From positions 682,001 to 746,000 of the forward strand of contig MCGE01000003.1 in NCBI GenBank assembly GCA_002105175.1: a DNA stretch of 64,000 nucleotides, written 5' to 3'. The notes beneath the pieces were generated by a model, which was not told the DNA's origin, did no database searches, and saw nothing but the letters and a program-made list of their open reading frames with translations. The DNA is from Absidia repens (lineage: Eukaryota; Mucoromycota; Mucoromycetes; Mucorales; Cunninghamellaceae). Made by a program: the position numbers and the translations under genes. Below are positions 39,925 through 51,639 of the stretch, piece by piece (position 1 is the first letter of the stretch; each line of letters begins with the position of its first letter).

Positions 39925-39999
39925 CAAGTCAACGGGAATGAGCCAACATCTGTTCACTGTTTTTGGCTCATTGTGGACCTGGTGGCTTTGGCTTTCTGT

Positions 40000-40150
40000 T
40001 TAGAAATAGTTTAGAAGGGTTTTAGAAAAGGGATTTCAAGAAGCATGGGGAAACCCTTTCATTTTGATTCTAGAATCTTGGGGAAATGTCTTGATTAGCT
40101 TAGTACATGTATATATCTCTTTTCTTCAATAAAACATATATCTGCTTCCT
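40000..40150 (+). repeat. Dispersed repeat core, copy E
   Basis: TAGTTTAGAAGGGTTTTAG, then GGGATTTCAAGAAGCATGGGG, AAACCCTTTCATTTTGATTC, TTAGCTTAGTAC and TTCAATAAAACATAT: the same blocks and order as copies C and F. The AATAAA lies at about 40126-40131. Confidence 0.78.
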
Positions 40151-40719
40151 TAAACCTTGTCCTTGTTTGAAATAAATGTTTGTTTAAGCTTCATTAGAAG
40201 TTTGGAGATCGCCATTTATAGAGATCCCTTTTAGAAATCCCTTTTTTATCGTACATCGTACATCGTTCCTTCTTCTACACCATTCATCTAGATTCGCACC
40301 TCTCTCAGCTACTATTAGCGGCCCCCCTATTTTTACATCTTCTTCCCTTTTAGTATAGTATTGACAACGTATCATTATTCAATAAAAGCTTTTTTATTTT
40401 GCAATGAACCATGGAATGGCAAAGCTATTCTACTGTGACAGGCTATTGTACATACTATTCTATTGCGGTACACTGTCTGTGGTTGATGGGGGGTTTTTTA
40501 TTATTGGTTTGGAAAGCCTATAGCAGGTATTAATACTTTTGGCAGGCTCTCCCGGCGCTTTTTTAGCGGATTTCTATGTTTTTCTAGCGGTATGGAGGGG
40601 TATTTCTGTGTGTGTATGGGGATATTGGAGGGGGAAAAAAAAATGTTATGAGTAGAAGGAGTATGTGACTGGAAAGCGGATCCAAGCAAACGTGGATGTC
40701 CAAGTATGTGTGTGGTTGA

Positions 40720-41018
40720 GCATATAAAAAGTACAATATTTCCACTTCAGGTAGCATATAAAAAGTACAATATTTCCACTTCAGGTAGCATATAAAAAGT
40801 ACAATATTTCCACTTCAAGTAGCATATAAAAAGTACAATATTTCCACTTCAGGTAGCATATAAAAAGTACAATATTTCCACTTCAGGTAGCATATAAAAG
40901 GTACAATATTTCCACTTCAAGTAGCATATATAAAGTACAATATTTCCACTTCAAGTAGCATATAAAAAGTACAATATTTCCACTTCAAGTAGCATATAAA
41001 AAGTACAATATTTCTACT
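40720..41018 (+). repeat. 34-bp minisatellite, about 9 units
   Basis: Units begin at 40720, 40754, 40788, 40822, 40856, 40890, 40924, 40958 and 40992 (the last one diverges near its end). The unit has two halves, GCATATAAAAAGTACAATA and TTTCCACTTCAGGTA. Variation between units is only a few positions (AGGTA/AAGTA, one TATATA, one AAAGG). Each unit carries a TATAAAA-like box. The array ends about 350 bp before the USO1 start. Confidence 0.95.
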
Positions 41019-41365
41019 GGGCAATAATGTAGAGGCGGTTATTATGGTTGTAGGCTTTAGCTGTGAGTTTATAGGCGTAAACTTTAGAGCATTGTGCAAT
41101 TAATTGTATGAGAGATAGATGGTTGGTTTGGTGGCAAAAAATGATTGTATAATATTTCTAAAGATGCATGGAAAATTTGAAGTTGAACGGTTTCGTAGTT
41201 CGTTTTATATAAAGCGAAGAAGAAAATATTGCACATTAACTCGATTTTGCAGGCTTAAAGCCCGCCAGCTGTCTGAGCTCCATTAATGGTTTTACCCCCT
41301 TTTCTCAAATAAGACGTCTTTTCTATTTCCACATCATCTTCTTTTTTTATTTATTGTCCTGGTTG

Positions 41366-44300
41366 ATGGAATTTTTTAGTAGAGGATACAGTGCTCTCCG
41401 AGGTGAAAGGGGGCAATTACAGTCACCAGACGAAACTATTGAACGGCTTGCAGATTGTCTTGAAACGGCTACTTTATTAGAAGATCGGCGTGCTGCTGTG
41501 CTTAGTCTCAAAGGTCTTGTCAGGGATTGGCCTGAGGTATGATTATAAATGGATACGCAATAATAGTCTTAACACTATTTTTCTTTTGGTTTGGTTCAGA
41601 AAGTAGGTGAAAAAAGCTTACCGGCTATCATCAAGGTGCTTCATTTGGACTCCCGGGATATGGACATTACAAAATCACTACTGGAAATCTTGATGATACT
41701 TTGTACCAGTGAAGAACAAGTAATAAACGAAACAAGCAAAGGGACTGGAATTCTCTTCTTTCTATCGTGTACTAATACTTTATTCATTTGATAGGATTCT
41801 AACAACACAGCCGACAGATTTATAGACTACTTTTTGATGGTAAGAACCTGCTCTAGGTGACTACAGCGTTGTTTCTGACTTTGACTTCGCCTTCTAGGAA
41901 TCTTCCAACGTCACAGTGCTTTTGGATATCTTTGAAGAATACGATTTTTATGTTAGATTCAATACCATCAAGCTACTCGCGGCGCTTTTATTCAATCGAC
42001 CCAAGCGTATTCAAGAATGTATCCTCACGAGTCCGATGGGTATTACGAGACTAGTTGATTTACTGGACGATACGCGTGATATTATCCGAAATGGTAAGAC
42101 TTTCATACAACCTTGATAAAACGATGGCATTTAACTGAATATTCTTTTTTACGCACATAGAGGGACTTCTATTATTGATTGATTTGACAAAATCGAATAC
42201 TGAAATACAAAAACTGGTGACCTTCCAAGCAACATTTGAAAAACTACTGGCACTTATTGAAGAACAAGAAGGTATATCTGGCGATATTGTTGTACAAGAT
42301 AGCCTGGTCTTGATGCAAAATTTATTACGCTACAACGTTTCGGATCAGGTAAAATTTAGTGCAAAAGGAATGTGGAACCATTCATACAGGGAATTGACTT
42401 TTTTTGCGGGGGCGGTTGACGTTAGATATACTTTCGGGAAACAAGCTGTATTCAACAAATTCCTAGCTTACTTGGATTTGTAGGTGATAGTGAAGGTGAT
42501 CATATACCATATTCCATTGAAGATTGGCCATCACAAAAAGTTTCGAACACAGTTGCTGTTTTGGAACTTGTACGCATTCTTGCTGAACCTGACGGTGCCA
42601 ACACAACAATCAATCAAGACGTTATGGTACAGAGTGGTATACTTCTTCCCATCATTCAGCTTGGTATTTGCTCAAATACACCGCCCATAGTCCGAACAGG
42701 AGCGTTATATGCCATTGCCTATGCGATACGTGACAATCCCACCAACCAAGACACCTTTATCAAGACGATGGTAGCGAGCCCTCCGAGTTTGGTGGATGGC
42801 CAAATCGATCCCAATTTGCCTTCTGCCCTTCCTCGCCCTGCATTGGTATCTCTCATTGCTATTACCGTCACGGCTGATGCTCAACTAGAATATAGTTATT
42901 CAAGTCGTGCTGCTGCTGCCTTTGCTGTCTTTTCCTGTGTAGATGGGAACCACGATACCCAGCTGGTGATTGCCTCTATGATGAAAATGCCACCTATTGA
43001 TATTGAAAACACGGATTATAATGGTAAAGTGAAAAAAAGGGAAGATGATGGGTTCTATAAGAAAGCAATGGAAATAAGCTTATTTTATATTGCGGTGGGG
43101 TCGCTTTTCAATTCTGTAGATAAACCCTGCTCTGCTGGATCTCTACTGTTGGACGCCATTGAAAACTGGGAACTGTCAATTTGTGATCCATATAAAGCTT
43201 GGTTTGCATGTGCCATCCTTTCACATATCATCAACAACAACACACAAGCGAAACAAGTAGCTGGAAGTATTCAATTTGGCGACGAAGAACATGGTAAGTT
43301 AATATAGGGAAGGAGGAGATATCAGTATCAGCCACAGTATCTGATGTATGACTTTTACTTAGGTGAAGAACCCGTATCACTGCTACACCATATTGTATCT
43401 CAACTACTGATGTCAACAAAAAGCACAGCTTCAAACTCTCGGATACCTACTGCTTACCTTTGCCTACTCTGTGTTTGGCTATATGACAGTCCGGAGTCGG
43501 TTAGCCTCTTTTTATCTGAAAGTACCCATGTCCAATTTGTAAATTATGCTAGATACGGGGATCAAAAAAAGGCGTGGCAGTAGAATATTGAAATATTCTG
43601 ATTTTTTTTTATTGTATTTTTTAGCTAATTCAAGAAGTACAGTCATCTACAAATGATCCAATTGTTCAAGGCTTAACAGCATTTTTACTTGGTATTATTT
43701 ATGAATTCAACGATGATCCTAAAAGCCCCATCACAAGGTAAACTTTTTCAGAGCGTGGGATACATATATTTGGCTTGATACTTATATATCGGTTTTTAGA
43801 GGAAACCTTCAAGCTATCCTATCCAGCCGTGTGGACATTTTGAATAGCCATGTCAATAGACTTCGCGACAGCAGTGCTATCAAGAATGCTTCTCAATACC
43901 TGGAAATATTTCCTGAAGATGAATATTTGACTTCCAGCACTAAGAACTTACCGCCCCTCCTAATTGATGTCGCCTTTGCTGAATTCTTCAAGGATGTCAA
44001 TGGTAGGAGAAGAAGAAAACAAATAACAAATAACAAGACTCTCATTTATATTGACATTTATATTTTACAACAATTAGAAACAATGCAACGGTCGATGAAA
44101 CGAAGTCCCTCAAGCTTTAAGCCCCATATTCTTCCTGGTAATTGGATGATCTGTCGATAAGAAAATAGTATACGTTTAGATATTTAACTGATTTTTCTCT
44201 CGTTTTTTTACAATGAAGTAGGTACTTCCGATAATTCTCGTGAAAACTCTGAGGAGATTGAAGCGTATAAAGGAACTATCGAAAATCAAGCAAATTCGAT

Positions 44301-44798
44301 CAAAGACCTGGAACAGGAAATAGCTGAAATGATGGCCAAGTTGGCTGCAATGGTATATATATATATACATATATAAAGATATCATGTTGAAATGGAGAAT
44401 GAAGAGGATGAATGATACTTACGTTTTGCTTATGTAGGCCTCATCAGAAAATACCACGAAGTTACTAGAAACAATGGCGATCGAATTAGACGATTTAAAG
44501 AAAAGGAATGATACATTATCTAAGGTGATTTCTGAAAACAAATCAAAATTTGCTGTGCTCGAACGGGAACAAGAAGATCTACTGGTTTTGATGGGTAAAC
44601 ATATGTGGATGATGTTTTATCTGTTGGTTTTTACCAAAAAAAAAAAAAAAAAAACTGGCTTATTCTTTTGACACATCCTTTTTTTTCATTTTAGGCGATC
44701 AAGACATGAAAAACCAGCAATACAAAGCAAGACTGCGACAGATGGGTGAACCAGTGACGGACAGTGAGAATGATGACGCTGATGATGGTGATAATTAG
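41366..44798 (+). CDS. USO1: Vesicle-tethering factor USO1/p115
   Basis: Thirteen exons (41366-41536, 41600-41719, 41795-41839, 41898-42093, 42161-42348, 42426-43293, 43363-43538, 43625-43737, 43800-44002, 44078-44137, 44222-44352, 44438-44594, 44695-44798) encode 843 residues, close to mammalian p115 and much shorter than yeast Uso1. The armadillo-type globular head covers most of the protein: ETIERLADCLETATLLEDRR, EEYDFYVRFNTIKLL, LTSPMGITRLVDLLDDTR, IVVQDSLVLMQNLL, and YFRETSCIQQIPSLLGF. Next comes coiled coil (from about 690, IENQANSIKDLEQEI, then AVLEREQEDLL), and the end is acidic (DNDDADDGDN-like). It tethers COPII and COPI vesicles at ER-Golgi membranes with Rab1/Ypt1. I chose the start at the first ATG, where family similarity begins. 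Confidence 0.93.
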
Positions 44799-45274
44799 TT
44801 AGTTGGTATATAGTTACTTTAATTTATCATTGTAGTATAGTTGGTTTAGTTTTTTTTTTTTTTATTTCTTTATTCATATATATGCATTTTATTTAAAAGT
44901 ATATTTTATGATGCAACAATAAATGTACAATAATTCAATGGTCAAAATGCGGTGAAGGGGACATGCTATTGAAGCAAGGGGGATTTTACTGGAGGGAAAA
45001 ACCGACATGCATGTGTATTATCTACATATTAAGGATGACTATAAATGATGCACATATGTTGGATTCAAGCAAATTCATTGCCGTGTAATCAAGCAGTACT
45101 AAATCAATCATTGTAAAAAAGTGGGTCCGGCTTTCATGATATTTACAAATAAACTTTTATTTTCCTTTATTAAAACAAAATCATTGACAAAATATACACA
45201 AGATATGAAGACGGGGGAAGATTAATGGATGGGCATGATAAAAAGAGGATGTGGAAGGTGAGATACCCAAATAA
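44799..45274. other. Convergent intergenic region
   Basis: Separates the 3' ends of USO1 and DNAJC12. AT-rich with AATAAA-like signals (about 44919); nothing else seen. Confidence 0.5.
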
Positions 45275-46020
45275 CTATATTTCATATTTTCTAAACTTTG
45301 AATAATTGTCGCTGGACCAAAAACTTCCTTTCTTGATGGGAATTTTGGGCAATTGGTCGCGGGGTTGAGGCAGTGTCGAAGTGAGGTGCTGTTGATTTTC
45401 AAGTGGGTCATTCATTGCTTGCTTTTGTTCGGTCAACGTGAGCTGTGTCGGAAGTGCTTGCCAATGAATTGTCTACATCATACAAGTTTGATTATCAGGA
45501 TACATATAATGTCACGTTGTCTTTCCCGTCCTTTACCTGAGCATGGCCACTGAGTTGTATATAATCTTCAAATGGTATACACAGTCCACTCTGACGCCAA
45601 CGATCATACTTCGCCCTGTTCTGTGGGCTCCCAACCACATCAAATGCTTCTTTTATCAATGGATATTGGCTATCTACAAAAGGACAATACAACTGTTGGT
45701 AAGTTTTCCCACGGTTCATATCACTGCCTAGCGTACTCTTTCTTTTTGGAATACGCATATGCTTCTTTTTTTCTTTCCTATAATACAAACCTTCAATGCT
45801 TTGATTTTTGTCAGGATGGTGAAGTAGAGCTAGTCGCTTGTACTCCGCTTTGATTTGTTCATCCTTGATGTGATGCATAACAAGATATATTCAGTTAATC
45901 TAGCATATATTCCTTTTTTTCTGCAATAATGAAGCATAAGCTTACGGTACTAGATTCAACACATCCTAGAACAGAATAGTAGTTTTTGTGGTTTTTCTTT
46001 ATATCAAATATGTCTTGCAT
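45275..46020 (-). CDS. DNAJC12: DNAJC12-like J-domain co-chaperone
   Basis: Minus-strand exons: 46020-45946, 45863-45791, 45673-45537 and 45472-45275; 160 residues. An N-terminal J domain shows NYYSVLGC, the HPD motif in LALLHHPDKNQ, and YDRWRQSGLCIPFEDYIQL. Beyond it, TIHWQALP and the very end YSKFRKYEI match the conserved tail of animal DNAJC12 (which ends KFRNYEI), and the length is close to the animal protein (198 aa). DNAJC12 works with HSP70 to fold aromatic amino acid hydroxylases in animals. The function in a fungus is inferred; a phenylalanine hydroxylase elsewhere in the genome would be the candidate client. The divergent neighbour is the presequence protease, whose ATG lies 226 bp away. 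Exon 2 uses a GTTTGT donor. Confidence 0.87.
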
Positions 46021-46246
46021 GATTTAAAAAAATATAGAAAAAAATGTAGAAGGAAAGGAAACTAGGAGAAAAATGCTTGCACCCGAAAATAAAATAAAAT
46101 AAAAAAGTCGGGAATTGAAAATGTCAATAGCCTGGGTTCACCAAGGTGAGACCGAGGCAGCAGAATTGCTTTTTCCTTTTTCTTCCACAATCCAAAAAAA
46201 AAACCACATTATTGACGCATTCCCTTGAAAAATAAAAACAATCTAT
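46021..46246. promoter_or_regulatory. Shared 226-bp divergent promoter, DNAJC12 / presequence protease
   Basis: Only 226 bp separate the two opposite start codons, so the genes must share promoter sequence. No specific element is identified. Confidence 0.5.
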
Positions 46247-46714
46247 ATGGCTAGTCGATTTCTTTGCGCTTCTTTTCTTAATAAAGGCGTAAAGAGTACC
46301 ACTCTCCGAAGCTACTCCAGCAAGGGTAAGTTGATCCATACTTGTTTATTGTTTATTTTTTGAGAAAACTAAGTTTTTTTTTTTTTTTTTTTTTTTTTGT
46401 TATTTAGCAACTCTTCATGCTGGTGATAACTTGTCAGGATATCGAGTTCAACAGGTAACGAAAAATTACATTTAATTATGGGATTGTGGGAAAAAAAAGA
46501 CCCCCAGCGCTTACACCATTACTCTTTGATCGGGTGGCGGCGTTTTTCATTCAAAGGTACGACGTGTTCCCGAACTTGAACTGACAGCGGTATCTTTGGA
46601 ACATGAAGCAACTGGGGCCAAACACTTACATATTGATCGTGAAGACAACAACAATGTTTTCGCAGTTGGATTCAACACATCAGTTGCAGATAGTACTGGT
46701 GTCCCTCATGTCTT

Positions 46715-46749
<35 letters not shown>

Positions 46750-49700
46750 TAAAAGTAAAGAGGTAAAACCAGAATCTGACGCTTTTTTGGTCTACAATAG
46801 GAACATACAACTTTATGCGGAAGTGATAGATATCCAGTACGGGATCCTTTCTTTAAGATGCTCAATCGAAGTCTGGCAACATTTATGAATGCTTTTACAG
46901 CGTCTGATTTTACTGTATATCCTTTCGCAACGACGAACAAAGTGGATTACAACAACTTGCGCGATGTTTACATGGATGCCGTCTTCCACCCTAGGTTAGA
47001 AAAATTGGATTTCTCTCAAGAAGGTTGGCGATTGGAACACAAGGTACCCAGCGATCCATCAACACCCATCAAATTCAAAGGGATCGTTTATAATGAAATG
47101 AAAGGACAAACAGTAAGTGTACAAAAAATGAACGATTAGATTTGCGCAGAGTATCTCAAGAGGATTATTCTCTTCATTATTTTTACCTAGTCGGACGCCA
47201 ATTATCTGTTTTATGCTGATGCTCAAGAAAAAATGTTTCCTGGAACTGCTTATGCTCACTCAAGCGGCGGTGACCCTCGTCACATAACTGACCTGACCCA
47301 TGAACAGCTTGTTAAATTCCACAAAGATCATTACCATCCTAGTAATGCTCGATTCTTTACCTATGGTAAGTTCATGGTATAAAATTATACCATATTTTAT
47401 TTATCACTACTGACCTTTATATCTCTACTGGCTTTTTCTTTTATTTTATTATTTTACTCAAAAAGGAAACTTTGCTCTTGAAGAACATTTGGAAAACATC
47501 AGTCGTCAACTTGAAGGCTACGATCGAATTAAGCCATTTGTTGTCAACAAAATTGTCACTCCTTGGAAAGAACCCAAAACTATTCAATCAACTTGTGCTC
47601 TTGATCCTCGTAAGTGCACTCGAGTTACAAAGACGATACGATACAATTGATTATACTGAGTTTCTGTTTGTGTCTCTTTAGTGTCCCCTGCTGACAAGCA
47701 AACAAGGCTTTCTTTATCATATTTGACTAATGATACTGCTGTAAGTTCTTCCAAGAATATATTGTGTGATATGAATCGCGTCTCACTCTCTTGATTTTAT
47801 AGGACACCTTCGAAACATTTTCAATGAAGCTTCTGTCGTATCTTCTTTTGGATGGTCATGCTTCTCCTATGTATAAGGCATTGATAGACTCAAACTTGGG
47901 CTCGGAATTCTCGGCTAATACAGGATATGATAACACTACAAGGTAAAAGGCATGGATGCGAACAAGTTGGACGCTGGGAGTATATTGAAAGGGAAAGGGG
48001 TCATATTGACGTGCATTACAAAACTATGGATATTTAATAGAATGAGCTCCCTGTCCGTTGGATTACAAGGTGTTAAGGACGAAGATACTGAAAAAGTAAG
48101 TAAATGTGTACTTGTAAATGGTAAAACTTAGTCCCATTTTTTACTTTTTACTAACACCATTCATTTTACTAAGGTCACTCAAACCATTCAAAATGTCTTG
48201 GAAACTGTTAAAAATGACGGATTTGACCCAAAACGTATTGATGCAGCATTACATCAAATGGAACTTGGGCAAAAACATGTAAAAGAAAAAAAAACCAGCA
48301 TAGAAGGATTGATAATCGGATTCTCATATTACTATCGGGCCTTTTTCTATATAATGTGATTAGAAAACAGCTGATTTTGGGCTGACAATTATGAATGGCG
48401 TCAGCACTGGCTGGTTCAACGATGTGGATCCTATTGACCTTTTAGAAATCAACAAAGTATGAAAATTATTTATTGAGAAAAATTGGGAATATTTGACTCA
48501 CACGTATGTATATTCATCTTCATCCTATAGAATCTCGAACGCTTAAAAAAGGAACTCGGTGAAGGCAACTTCTTTGAATCTCGTATTGATAAATACCTGT
48601 TAAATAACCAACACAAATTGACATACATCATGAAACCTGACGCAGACTATTCCTCCAACTTGGTATCCGAAGAAGAAACACGATTAGCTCAAAAAGTGGA
48701 CAATCTCAATGACTATGATAGGAAGCAGATTTTAAAACAAGGGACGGATCTCCAAATGAATCAAGAAAAAACGGAAAACCTGTCATGTCTACCATCTTTA
48801 CAACTGACAGACATTGCAGCAAAATCGAAACGAACGCCGCTCGATCATACCGGCTTATGCAACACGCCAGTCCAGTGGCGCACTACTGCTACAAATGGAA
48901 TTACCTACTTTAGAGCCATCAGCAATCTCCCACCACTCTCTGACGAATTGAAGATGTATTTGCCTCTTTTCTGTGATGTAAGTATATGGTACTATTTGAT
49001 TCATGATAAGTGATTATTAATCTACTATCACTTTGATTTATTAGACATTGCTATCACTAGGTACCAAAAGTCAATCCATGGCCGAAATTGATGATGAAAT
49101 CCGTCTTTATACCGGTGGTTTACGTGCATCAACAACAGTGTCACCCAATCATTCAGGTAAGAAGACATAGGGGAAATGATAGTTTTATCAATAATATGAC
49201 TAATATATATTTATGTGTTATTATAGATATTGATGTAATGGAAGAAGGTATTGCTCTTATGGGAAACTGTCTTGATCGTAATATTGACAAGATGTATGAC
49301 ATCTTTACAAAGCTGATTTTGGAAACCAACTTTGATGACCATGAAAAACTTAAAACATTGATTATTGGGGTAAGTAGACGAAAAAGAAATCATGTAATGT
49401 ATCATGCCTTTACTCACGTCTTCATACCAATATTTTAGAACGCAAGTGGTCTTGTCAATTCCATTGCTGACTCGGGACATATTTTCGCAAGAACATATGC
49501 TGGTTCAAGTCTGACACCTACCATGAATAACACTGAAATTCTTAGCGGATTGACCCAAGTGGACTTTATAAGTAAACTGGCTGCTCAGGAAGATGTCTCG
49601 GACGTGTCCAACAAGTTGAAAGAAATTGCGACGATTGTGCTCAAACAAGATTCCCTTCGTGTGGCGGTGACATGTGGCGAAGATGCTATCTCATCCAACG

Positions 49701-50371
49701 AAACATCTCTAATCAAATTCCTTACTCAATTGCCATCACCTGGATCACCACCTTCAGCATCCGAATTATCAACACCTACTTCATCTGTCTTTGTACCTCA
49801 ATATCGCAAGACATTCTTCCCTCTTCCCTTTTCGGTGAATTTCTCTGCCAAGGCTTTACGCGGTGTACCTTATACGAATGAAGATGGTGCCAAATATCAA
49901 GTATTGTCTTCCCTTATGACGAATCATTACTTGCACCGTGAGATTCGTGAAAAGAATGGTGCTTATGGTGGCGGCTCTCAATATGCTGGATTAAATGGAC
50001 TGTTCTCCTTCTTTTCTTACCGTGATCCTCGCGCAATGGAAACCTTGGATACGTTCAAGTCCTCGTTGGACTGGGCTGTGGACCGTGTGTTTACTGATCA
50101 AGAATTGACCGAAGCCAAACTTTCCATTTTCCAAGGCATCGATGCTCCTCAAAGTGTCTCCGACGAAGGCATGTTACAATTTGTTTATGGTATATCTGAT
50201 GAAATGCGACAATGGCGTAGGGAGCAATTATTGGCAGTGACACAGGCTGATGTTCGACAAGTCGCTGAAGTCTTGGCTTTACAGCAAAATTCCATGGTTA
50301 TTCTTGGGGAACAAACAGATGAACTCTCTACTAGATTGAACGACTGGGAAATCAAGCAATTTGGTGCATAG
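46247..50371 (+). CDS. CYM1: Mitochondrial presequence protease (Cym1/PITRM1, M16C)
   Basis: Fifteen exons (46247-46325, 46408-46454, 46557-46715, 46801-47112, 47191-47365, 47466-47609, 47682-47740, 47803-47942, 48041-48095, 48174-48278, 48364-48456, 48531-48977, 49045-49156, 49227-49369, 49439-50371) give 1000 residues, against 989 for yeast Cym1. The start [19 protein letters not shown] looks like a matrix-targeting sequence. The inverted zinc motif HVLEH (residues 93-97) lies exactly across the exon 3/4 junction, and GIVYNEMKG supplies the third ligand, E194, 97 residues after H97 as in human PITRM1. The C-terminal half has [22 protein letters not shown] and FSYRDPR. It degrades cleaved targeting peptides in the mitochondrial matrix. 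The divergent partner is DNAJC12. Confidence 0.95.
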
Positions 50372-51639
50372 ATTAGTTGTGTATATATTTTTATTTGAAC
50401 AAAAGTAGTTGTTTAGTTTATTAGTTTATTAGTTTATTAGTTTATTAGACATAGTTTCAGTTTAGTACGATATTTTTATATTTGTGATGTGTTTTGGACA
50501 ACGATGATCGAATCAATAAAAGAATATGTAATAAGCTTTGGGTGTATATTTTTGTCTATTCGCAAGTTGGCGATTTTTAAGACTTTTAAGGGTATTTTTT
50601 TAAGGGTCCGGATGGGCGGTCTGTTTTATTTTATTTTTTTTATCATTATAGTATTACCTGATTTTGGTCTATGAAGATAAAAAATTTGTGATGTCCCAAT
50701 TAAAGAATGTTTGCGTTTTCTGATTTTTATTATCAGCAGCTGATATTGCTCTTCCCACTTAAAAGCAAAAAAGGGTACTTGGTATTTGATTTTATTTTCG
50801 GGATATAGCTGGCGAAACTTGAATGTTGAAAGATTTCCCCCCTCCCCCGCAAAAAAAAAAAAATTGGATTGTTCAATTGAAACGCCGATGATTGTACTAG
50901 TACGATCATGCAAGAGAGTATATCACCATTAAAATGCACACACACCATTATTACTTATTATGCACGTTTAATAGTTGTCATCCACTCTCATTTAATATGA
51001 AAAACAGATCCGATTCATTAAAAATGATCGATAGGAAAGGCTGCTCTGTTACCATCCAATGCTTGAAAGTGTCGTATACGAAAGAAAAGCATAAAAGTTT
51101 TATCTGATTTTACTAGTAAAGTGTACCAAAAAAAGCTAATTCCGAACATCAATAATTCCGAGTATGCGAGAAACAACAATAACCTTGATTACACTTCGCT
51201 CAACATGTCAAAATACTCTCTTTTTTTTCTTCTTGTCTCGTAATAAATCTGGAGACATAAAAAACAAATAAAATATAAATGGAGAAACAGATAGTCGTAT
51301 ATGGAATAAAGAGAAGAAAAAAAGTTACAAGGAGATGGAAAATGAGTCGAGTGTAGCGGAAGAGCCGGAAGTATAATGACAAAAAATAAATTTCATTGGG
51401 TATTTCTCAGTGCCCCAACTAAAGGATGATTAGGATTCCTGCTTCTTCCAGCCTGTATCGCTGACGGTGTTTCAACTATACCACCTGACCACTTCGAAGT
51501 GGGGGAGGGAAATGTCTGCCTGGCCCTTTTTTTAGTTTTTGATTAAATGACCGACCGAATCTATAAAGTCGTTTCTATATTTTCTTTCCTTTTTTCTTTT
51601 CCTAATTTTTTTTTTATTTTCACTCAAACATCAACAAAC
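50372..51639. other. Intergenic, 1.3 kb
   Basis: Begins with a short run of TTAGTTTA repeats (about 50414-50450) in the 3' flank of the protease gene. Ends with the pyrimidine-rich leader of isocitrate lyase. The stretch 51425-51510 looked like a degenerate tRNA but does not fold properly (see rejected). Confidence 0.5.

Larger units (their letters stand above)
38576..41365. other. Intergenic, 2.8 kb, with minisatellite and repeat copy
   Basis: Possible 5' exon of the carrier gene at 38576-38718. Otherwise no gene is supported. It contains a long A run (about 39887-39922), dispersed-repeat copy E (40000-40150) and a 34-bp tandem repeat (40720-41018). The USO1 promoter must lie at its right end. 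Confidence 0.5.

Noticed and set aside
45181..45411. 76-codon minus-strand frame at the DNAJC12 3' end
   Set aside because: Wrong frame; the in-phase exon 45472-45275 gives the conserved KFRKYEI end instead.
51425..51510. tRNA-like stretch with a TTCGAA motif
   Set aside because: The TTCGAA lies in a perfect palindrome rather than a 5-bp stem with a 7-base T loop. No acceptor stem or A box fits on either strand.
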